Shown: positions 1-6,800 of the stretch, in pieces
Numbering within the stretch: position 1 is the first letter of the stretch
How the letters are laid out: the number at the start of each line of letters is the position of its first letter
Source: Nanobdellota archaeon
Lineage (GTDB): Archaea > Nanobdellota > Nanobdellia > Woesearchaeales > GW2011-AR15
Direction of reading: 5' to 3'
NCBI GenBank assembly: GCA_018815145.1
Contig: JAHIYL010000131.1
Coordinates: 1-8,726, forward strand
Length of the DNA stretch: 8,726 bases
Program-made: the position numbers and the translations under genes
The notes under the pieces: model-generated
Told to the model about the DNA's origin: nothing
Seen by the model: the letters and a program-made list of their open reading frames with translations, nothing else
Databases searched by the model: none

Positions 1-30
1 AAATATCTCTTGGTTGTCCAATAAGGGGTA

Positions 31-34
31 GGTG
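31..34 (+). promoter_or_regulatory. Shine-Dalgarno-like GGTG upstream of the first gene
   Basis: GGTG sits eight bases before ATG 43 and matches the core of the archaeal GGAGGTGAT consensus. It supports ATG 43 over GTG 34, since the GTG would overlap the site itself. A GGGG run at 36-39 is a poorer alternative because it is only three bases from the ATG. Confidence 0.5.
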
Positions 35-42
35 TGGGGAAC

Positions 43-1482
43 ATGAAAAAACAAAATCTGATAATATTCATTCTTGCTTTTGTCCTGACAGCAAGCTTTG
101 CAGGTGCGATGTCATTTAATGTGAATTATATCCCTGTGAAAAATCAGGTGTACCTGGATGAGAATGCTGAATATATTGTCGAGATAACTAATAATGGAAA
201 TTTTGATGAAAGATACATAATCTATACAAATGACCTGAGATGGCATATTGATTATGAGCCATCAGTAATCAGGGTGCCGAAGGGAGGAAGCATGAATGTT
301 TCACTGGAGCTTCTTCCAAGTGCCTGGGCATCTACCGGTCCGCAGATAGTCAGCCTGACCACTGAATCAACAAGGACTGAAGAAAGCATCATTACTGAAT
401 CTTCAATCTATGTAAAGGACTGGTCTGTCAAAGACAGGCAGTATGCACCGTCAATCGAACTGAGAGTCACATTGGACAATGATAACGACAAGATTGATCC
501 AAGAAAAAGCATACCTGTTGAAGTATACTTGAGAAACAGGAATAGGCTGAATATCCCTGAATTGACCATAAAGCTCTACAGCAATCTATTGTATGATGAG
601 ATTGTGATCCCTTTTGAAGGGTTAGGTGAATTGACAGAGATGTTCTCATTTGAATTGGATCCTTTGACAGTTCCCCAGACAGATTCACTCACAATTGTCC
701 TCTTGATGGAGAATCAGACTGTAAATGAAGTCAAGAAAAATTTCAAGATAATCGGCTACTCAGATTTTGTAGAAGAAAAAGATACAAAATCAGAGTTGTT
801 CAAAAAAACTGAGGACATCACTATAACCAATAAAGGAAATTTTGAGAAATCTGAGATAAAGCGCATGGAGATCACTTTCTTCAAGAGCCTGTTCACAAAG
901 ACTACTCCTAAAAGCGAGAAAAAATATGAAAAAAACAGGATGGTTGTCTATGAATGGAATGTCAACCTTGCTCCTCAGGAAGAGAAGAGCATCAAGATAG
1001 TGAAAAATTATAGGTCCATAATCTATGTGCTCATGATAGTTATCCTGTTAGTGGTTTTCTATTATATGTCACGCAGCCCGATAATCACAAAAAAAGAGAT
1101 ACTAGTCATAGGTTCCACAAGACAGGGCATATCTGAGATGAAAATTATCATCTACCTCAAGAACAGGACCTCTGACATCGTGAACAATATCTACATAAGC
1201 GACAAGATACCAAGCCTTGGTGAGCTTGTCAAAGAATCATACCTTGGAACACTTGAGCCTTCGAAGATACTTATACATGACAAGAAAGGCACGATAGCCA
1301 AATGGGAGATCAAGTCTCTTGAACCCTTCGAAGAAAGAGTCATCACTTATAAGATCAAATCAAAGCTTAACATCATCGGAGGAGTCACTCTGCCTGCAGC
1401 AAGGATAAAATTTGACACAAAAAAGGGAAACGAAAGAGTGGTCTTCTCAAATAAGAGTGAACTGAGACTGCAGCAGGGTTAG
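43..1482 (+). CDS. Secreted/membrane beta-sandwich protein (NEW3/DUF11-like) with one internal membrane segment
   Basis: Unnamed envelope protein of 479 residues. An in-frame GTG lies at 34, but ATG at 43 is preferred: it puts a GGTG Shine-Dalgarno-like site (31-34) eight bases upstream and starts a clean signal peptide (MKK, then a hydrophobic stretch to about residue 20, followed by ASFAGA). Residues 25-125 look like an Ig/NEW3-type fold ('VEITNNGNFDE', 'YEPSVIRVPKGGSMNVSLEL'). Residues 135-240 look like a second beta-sandwich, and 255-320 a third ('ITITNKGNFEKSEI'). Residues 325-343 are a strongly hydrophobic membrane helix. The last 136 residues look DUF11-like ('YISDKIPSLGELVKESYLG', then 'WEIKSLEPFEERVITYKIKS'). 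With a cleaved signal and one helix, the large N-terminal part would be outside and the C-terminal domain inside, but lysines and arginines flank both ends of the helix, so topology is uncertain. The gene converges on the next one with 13 bases between stops. Domain names are pattern recognition only; the role is unknown. Confidence 0.85.
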   Translation: MKKQNLIIFILAFVLTASFAGAMSFNVNYIPVKNQVYLDENAEYIVEITNNGNFDERYIIYTNDLRWHIDYEPSVIRVPKGGSMNVSLELLPSAWASTGPQIVSLTTESTRTEESIITESSIYVKDWSVKDRQYAPSIELRVTLDNDNDKIDPRKSIPVEVYLRNRNRLNIPELTIKLYSNLLYDEIVIPFEGLGELTEMFSFELDPLTVPQTDSLTIVLLMENQTVNEVKKNFKIIGYSDFVEEKDTKSELFKKTEDITITNKGNFEKSEIKRMEITFFKSLFTKTTPKSEKKYEKNRMVVYEWNVNLAPQEEKSIKIVKNYRSIIYVLMIVILLVVFYYMSRSPIITKKEILVIGSTRQGISEMKIIIYLKNRTSDIVNNIYISDKIPSLGELVKESYLGTLEPSKILIHDKKGTIAKWEIKSLEPFEERVITYKIKSKLNIIGGVTLPAARIKFDTKKGNERVVFSNKSELRLQQG

Positions 1483-1495
1483 ACTTCATTATTGT

Positions 1496-2392
1496 CTACA
1501 TACCATGAATGTACGTAATTTCACCAAGTTCATTTATGTCTGGGACAGGTGCTACTGATCTAAGTTCTTTCATTGCCAGATTTACTGCCAGCAAAAATCT
1601 GCCTTCATGAGTTAGGTAATCTGTTTTCTCATCATGCGAAGTCAGAGTGTTACAATCAAGATATCTCTCTGAAAATTTGTTGGCTCCTGGGTCAGCAGGC
1701 AGTTTATCAACTCTAACCCTTTCATTTGATTTACCTTCTGTTATTGGTGTATCTAAAATGTTTTTGTATTGACGATTTTTTTTGAAAGCCAATCCGGTGA
1801 ACATTTTTTTACTCACATCATGAGCCAAAATTTCATGACTTACAATTTGAGCAAGTTTCCGAAAAGTCCCATGTTCTGGTAATCTATTATATGAATTTTC
1901 TAGTGTTTTATAATCATTATTATGTACAAAATCAATTCTCATCTTTGCGTATGCAACAATATAGTTTGCCAATGGCTCAGTCTCAGTTAAAGGTATTCTT
2001 TCAAAAACTCCTGCATACTCAAGTATTGCATCAAAAATTTTAATTTGTGGCATATATGTAGGAACAGAATCTGAATTTTTCTTCATAATACTATCATATA
2101 TTTTATATCTCTCTTCTCTTAAAGGATTAGAGGTTGAAATCATATATTGAATTTGTACCCATATTTCTTGATAATCAAATACTGCTGCCTTTTCAAAAAG
2201 TATCATTTCATTTATTCCGAGAAAACCAAATTGCTCATTTTCTTCCAAAGTAACTCTTTTATCATCAAATTCATCTAATTGCCCTCTTACTGAAGCATCA
2301 ATTTCTTCTTTGGAAAATATTCTATCCGTCAGACTAATAAAATTTTCCTGATCTGAACTCAATACATTATAAAAATCACTTAAATCGTCCAT
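1496..2392 (-). CDS. Orphan soluble protein of unknown function, AT-rich
   Basis: I do not recognise this 298-residue protein. It has no signal peptide, lipobox or membrane segment, so it is probably cytoplasmic. The first 60 residues are acidic (opening 'MDDLSDFYNVLSSDQENF'). Residues 60-180 look mostly helical and are rich in Tyr, Ile and Glu ('FDYQEIWVQIQYMISTSNP'). There is a histidine cluster at 186-192 (HEILAHD) and more histidines at 157, 174, 253, 262 and 296. HEILAHD has one residue too many for a zincin HExxH site, so no enzyme call is made. The C-terminal part (200-245) is basic then mixed ('FKKNRQYKNILDTPITEGKS'). ATG 2392 is chosen because a TATA-like element lies about 28 bases upstream, consistent with a leaderless mRNA. 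A hand-counted 60-base sample (2041-2100) has 15 G/C (25%), much lower than the genes on either side. It could be a lineage-specific or transferred gene. Confidence 0.75.
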   Translation of the reverse strand: MDDLSDFYNVLSSDQENFISLTDRIFSKEEIDASVRGQLDEFDDKRVTLEENEQFGFLGINEMILFEKAAVFDYQEIWVQIQYMISTSNPLREERYKIYDSIMKKNSDSVPTYMPQIKIFDAILEYAGVFERIPLTETEPLANYIVAYAKMRIDFVHNNDYKTLENSYNRLPEHGTFRKLAQIVSHEILAHDVSKKMFTGLAFKKNRQYKNILDTPITEGKSNERVRVDKLPADPGANKFSERYLDCNTLTSHDEKTDYLTHEGRFLLAVNLAMKELRSVAPVPDINELGEITYIHGM

Positions 2393-2412
2393 ATATGGGT
2401 AGAATTTTGTTA

Positions 2413-2431
2413 ATTATATTTAAATATTTCC
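2413..2431 (-). promoter_or_regulatory. BRE/TATA promoter of the orphan gene (leaderless)
   Basis: Read on the minus strand the site is GGAAATATTTAAATATAAT: a purine-rich BRE-like GGAAA followed by the TATA-like core TTTAAATA. The core is centred about 28 bases before ATG 2392. Archaeal TATA boxes usually lie about 25-30 bases before the transcription start, so the mRNA should start at or next to the ATG. No Shine-Dalgarno sequence is present. Confidence 0.6.
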
Positions 2432-2464
2432 ATTTTTACCACTAAAAAGTACTCTAAGAAGCTA

Positions 2465-3760
2465 TCAAAATGTCTTTTTTGTCTCTCTTGTCTTTTTGTA
2501 TTCAAATTCCAGTTCATGCAAAATTGAGAGTAATTTCTCTTTATTCTTTCCCAGCCCTTTCCAGTCTATTAAAGCTATTGTCGGCTTGACACAGCTTCTT
2601 TCAATCATCTGCTTTACCATTGCTTTGTCAAGGCCATCCATGGCATATTTGGCACAGACATGTCCAATGGCATATTCTGAGTGCAGCATTATCCCATTGA
2701 AATTGCTGCAGTAATGGGTACCCCCAAAAGCAATTGCTGATACAAATTTTTTGGCATTGTCAGGAGAAAGGCCTTTGACAGTATCCATTATTGTCTCTGC
2801 AATGACTTTGCCTGCAGAACTGTTTATCCATTCTTCATGATCTGAACCTATCTCGATGAACATCGATGCTGTAGAAAGACAAGGACCATGGTGGGTAGCT
2901 TCCAAAGATATATCATGACCCTCTAATCCTGATTTATTATAGTTGGAATCAAGAATCATAAAGGCAGTCTTCACCATCACTGGCGCAGCGACTGAAAGCA
3001 TCCTGTCTTTTCCTCCCAGCTCTGCTTTGCCAAAGTTTCCGGGAGTATGGATTGTCAGAGAAGGCTTTTTTGCTGCTGATTGGTGCTTGGTTGCAAATAT
3101 GAATGCATCTGCCTTTATTCTTTTGTCAAGTTCATCTGCATATACTGTCTCACCTTCAAGAGTGTACAAACCTATTTTTTTATTGCCTATCACTGTTTTG
3201 TAAGTCTTGGTGCCATCAAATATTTCTTTGCTCTCTGAAAATCCATAGTCACTATTTTCTATCAAACACTCTTTGATATTCATGCCTGCAGGGTCTTTTT
3301 TTGACACAATGACTGCAATATTCAACTCCTTTTCATTATGATTCAAATTATCTGCCCGGATTTTTGAACTCTTATATTTGTGAGGCTCGTATGCTTCAAG
3401 CCTGATAATCTTTGGATGTAAATCTCTATTATTAAGTTTCTCTTTTAAGTTTTGTGAAAAAGAATTCTGGTCATAGCCCAGGCAGATGATGTCCGGTTTT
3501 TCAGATTCAATGACAGAATAGCAGTCTATTTCATCTCCCTGGATAACCCTATCTGCGATATTGAGAGCTTCAATATTTTCTTTTCTTTTATTCTCATCAT
3601 GCACAGCAGCCATGCCCTTAAATTTTCCGACATTTACATCTCTGGCTATGACAACAATAAGCTGGTCTCCCTTATTTTTTGCAGATTGCAGAAAGAACCT
3701 GTGCCCTTTATGAAGGATGTCGAATGTGCCGAAGACCATTACTTTTGCTTTATTGTTCAT
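2465..3760 (-). CDS. ribL-dtdA: RibL-type nucleotidyltransferase fused to D-aminoacyl-tRNA deacylase (DtdA/GEK1)
   Basis: A two-domain cytoplasmic protein of 431 residues. Residues 5-136 are an HxGH-class cytidylyltransferase fold: 'GTFDILHKGH' (11-20, with HKGH at 17-20), 'LIVVIARD' (34-41), 'KPDIICLGYDQ' (88-98) and 'SSKIR' (131-135). The closest match I recognise is archaeal FAD synthase RibL, which makes FAD from FMN and a nucleoside triphosphate. Residues 146-425 are a full-length DtdA, the archaeal/plant metal-dependent hydrolase that removes D-amino acids from tRNA: 'SKKDPAGMNI' (153-162), 'FATKHQSAAKKPSLTIHTPGN' region (222-242), 'EATHHGP' (287-293) and 'GGTHY' (346-350). Both domains have their usual length and all motifs look intact. 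The joint is a short polar linker (136-145). No ATG lies near it; the first later Met (160) would cut away the first DtdA strand. The start is supported by a TATA element 30 bases upstream. DtdA assignment is firm; RibL substrate is inferred from family resemblance, with another nucleotidyltransferase activity possible. Confidence 0.93.
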   Translation of the reverse strand: MNNKAKVMVFGTFDILHKGHRFFLQSAKNKGDQLIVVIARDVNVGKFKGMAAVHDENKRKENIEALNIADRVIQGDEIDCYSVIESEKPDIICLGYDQNSFSQNLKEKLNNRDLHPKIIRLEAYEPHKYKSSKIRADNLNHNEKELNIAVIVSKKDPAGMNIKECLIENSDYGFSESKEIFDGTKTYKTVIGNKKIGLYTLEGETVYADELDKRIKADAFIFATKHQSAAKKPSLTIHTPGNFGKAELGGKDRMLSVAAPVMVKTAFMILDSNYNKSGLEGHDISLEATHHGPCLSTASMFIEIGSDHEEWINSSAGKVIAETIMDTVKGLSPDNAKKFVSAIAFGGTHYCSNFNGIMLHSEYAIGHVCAKYAMDGLDKAMVKQMIERSCVKPTIALIDWKGLGKNKEKLLSILHELEFEYKKTRETKKTF

Positions 3761-3782
3761 GATTCTAAGGACAAAACAAGAG

Positions 3783-3800
3783 AAAATATATATGTTTTAC
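3783..3800 (-). promoter_or_regulatory. BRE/TATA promoter of the RibL-DtdA gene (leaderless)
   Basis: On the minus strand the site reads GTAAAACATATATATTTT, with the ATATATAT core centred about 30 bases before ATG 3760, so transcription should begin within a few bases of the start codon. The BRE-side end touches the TAG stop (3802-3800) of the upstream lipoprotein gene. The T-rich stretch just after the core (minus strand, about 3788-3768) may also act as the terminator of that gene. Confidence 0.55.
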
Positions 3801-6800
3801 TAATTACGAACTACATTTAATACTTGCGAACTAACCACAGGCAGCATATGATTCCCAATGCATTCATAAGAATTGCCGTCATTGTCTTCATAATACAAAA
3901 TGATTTCAGAGATCCTGTTCAATTCAGGGATTGATGTCTCAATCATACGAAGAGTCTCTCTAACAATACCAATTTCATCAAATCTAAGTGTTGCCCAGAT
4001 TATCCCCCGTCTATCTACCTCAACTTCAAATTCCTCTGTATCTTTTAAAGAGAATTCTCCTATCTCTTCTCCATCACTCAACAATATACTGCCTCTTGGT
4101 TCATCTTCACACATACTTCTAATTATTTTGATGCTCTTGAGCTTCATATATGGGTTTATTTTAATTCTTAATTCTGGTTCATGGTCCTTAAAATCAGCTG
4201 CCCAGTCTCCAAGATTGCATTCTTTCCCATATATTCCATCAAAAACATTCTCTGCACTAAATTCCTCACTGTATATGGATGAGGTAGAGTCTATCTCTTG
4301 CATACATTCCGATGGTGTTTCATGATCCAGACAATCTGCTTCATCAATGGTGGAGTCATCATAATACACTATTTGAATTTCACCAATTCCAGTACTTTTA
4401 TCTGTGGCTTTATCGATTACTAATGTAAACCAATTTGCATATTGATTTACTCGAACAGGTAGAGGTGTAATGCCATCCGGATACAATTCTTTAAAATCTA
4501 GTCTTTTTCCTCCACTAAGTGTAATATGGCCTGCCAGGACATTCTGCCCGGGACATGCTCGATCATACAGCAAAATCTGTTCAATCTTTCTATTTGGATC
4601 TGCTGCAATCTTCAAAATCCCTTCAGCATTATCTTCATTTACCAGTTCTTGAGGCATCCATTCTCCATCATTACAGGATCCAAATTTCCCATCAAATAGG
4701 TTTCTTGGACCAAATGTATTATCTGAATTATAGATTGAAGAAGTATAGTAAACACCTGTCTTTTCAAAAAGCGACATTGTCTGATCTAGAATATGATACC
4801 TATCCTTTATTGGTGTCAATGAAACTCCAAAACCATCAGTTCCATCATTAAAACTAAATTCAATAGGTACAATAAAGGAATAGGTAGTTGCTGAAACAAC
4901 TGATAATTCAATTGGTTCGCTTCTGATATTGAGATGTGGATCTTTCCTACCATGCTTTAGAGCAAAAAAATTAAACTGATATTTTTCAGAGATCAAATCT
5001 TCAACACACATTCTCTGAGTTTCACCATCAGGTGAGTATACTTTGTTGGGATCAAAGGTTACTGTAACTAGCTCTCCGGGTCTGTAATCATTTGGCCGAT
5101 CAAAATGTATACACTCTTTTGTTAAATACAACATAGGTTGGTTTTCCTTAGCTCTATAGTTGTACAAGATATCACTGAAATCTCTTTGTTCAATGCAATC
5201 ATTGGATGGATTCATATACTGTGCGTTACAATCATCAGACCACAATGCAAATTCAATTCGTTCACGATACTCATGTCCAAAATGCAGTGAATATTCCATC
5301 AAATCATTTATTGATAATACCTCTGTTTTGAGCAATTGTATCGCCATGCCCTCTGCGTCCGGCTCAAAATGTGCCTGATAATCTGGAAATCCATGAAATT
5401 TAATATACTTTAGACTTTCAAGTAGTACACTAATATCATCGTATTTTTGAAAAATGTTTTCAAGATTTTTGGTATTGGTCTGATCTGAATTTTCATTAAA
5501 AAGAGCTGGAAAATCCTTTTCTACAAGTGAAGTGAATATGTCCTCAATTTGCAGTATATTTTCTTTTTGATTACTATTAAAATACAGTTTATTCTCTTCA
5601 ACCTCTTTTTTTAAAAAATCAATATAATCCCTGAGCTCAGCTGACTGTTCTTTCCATTTTTGTTCCCATGTCTCAATAAGTTCAATCTGATTTTCTTTGT
5701 ATAATGTCAACAAATCATTTATTCTAAATGCAATATACCCAAAAAATCTGTCTCTTAATTTCCAAATTATCGAATTTTCATCTAATGACCTGTACATTTG
5801 TCCATTTATTATTGTTATTGGCCAAAAAAGTTCCGCATTCTTGAAGGTAAATTCAGTAGGTTGACCAACTACTGCAAGAGGAACGCCTTTTTGCCATTCA
5901 ATATCATATAATGGATTGAAAGGATAATCCTTATTCAATTCATCAATATAGTTAAGTTTTCTTTCATTTTCTCTGATCTCTCTACAATCATCGTAATATT
6001 CAGATGAAAGAAGTTTTGTCACTGTCTGACCCAGCAATCCTCTTTCATCATATACTGAAATTACTGCATTACTATATGGTTTTTTAATCTGAGGGAGTGG
6101 CACTGAAATTGAAGTAAATTTCATAGATGCTTCTCTTGGAACATTTTTAAAAATTTCAAAGAATTTATGGTTGTTGTCGTCCATACCCTTCAATGTCTCA
6201 TCAACATCATCAATAGAAAATTCCTCAGTTAATATGGAAGTATATACTGGATATTCTTCAGTATTGGATCTATCATCTATATCGACCTTAATTGTAAGAT
6301 AATCTCCTACCTCTAATTCGTCTGAAACAATATACACTACAAAATCATTATAATATCTGTTATCATGTTCAATCTCAAAATTTTTATTACGAGGCAGAAT
6401 CAGATATTCCTGACCTTCATACTCTTCTTCAATTGTAATATCTATTGGAGAATCTGTTTCAAACAATTGTTCAGAGGATTGTACTTGAGGAAATTGATCA
6501 GAAGATTGAGCTTCAAAAAAATCATCCGAAGAATGTGCAATAAGAAATTGATCATCAATTTTCCATTCAAAATGATCTTCTTCATCTTCTTGATTTCTAA
6601 TTACAAATCTTAGCATTCCATATGAACTTTTGATATTAGGATTAACATACGGAGGCAACAAGACTATTTCTTCAAAATATGAAATACCTTCTGGATCAGT
6701 CATAGTCATTTCACCAAACAGACTAATGTAATCTTCATACAACCTGATTTCCTTCCCTGCTTTATTGTTATTCAGAGGAATAAAAAAAACTTCGAGACGA

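Noticed and set aside
1..33. Tail of an upstream gene at the left edge
   Set aside because: Two frames could end here (TAA at 22-24, TAG at 29-31), but only seven to nine codons are visible, too few to assign.
1925..1945. Possible metalloprotease motif HEILAHD in the orphan protein
   Set aside because: The histidines are spaced HExxxH rather than HExxH, so it does not fit the zincin active site; it is also not supported by a signal peptide or other protease landmarks. The position given is approximate; the motif is residues 186-192 (about 1817-1837).
2444..2448. Short T5 run (minus strand) after the fusion gene as a terminator
   Set aside because: Five T bases in an AT-rich spacer is weak evidence, and the same stretch lies just upstream of the next promoter.
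3900..4325. Plus-strand 141-codon frame opposite the giant lipoprotein
   Set aside because: It is antisense to the discoidin-like domain B coding sequence, with no family resemblance and no promoter or ribosome site.
6450..6557. CRISPR array
   Set aside because: The 27-base units abut with no spacers, are diverged, and keep the reading frame of a large gene.
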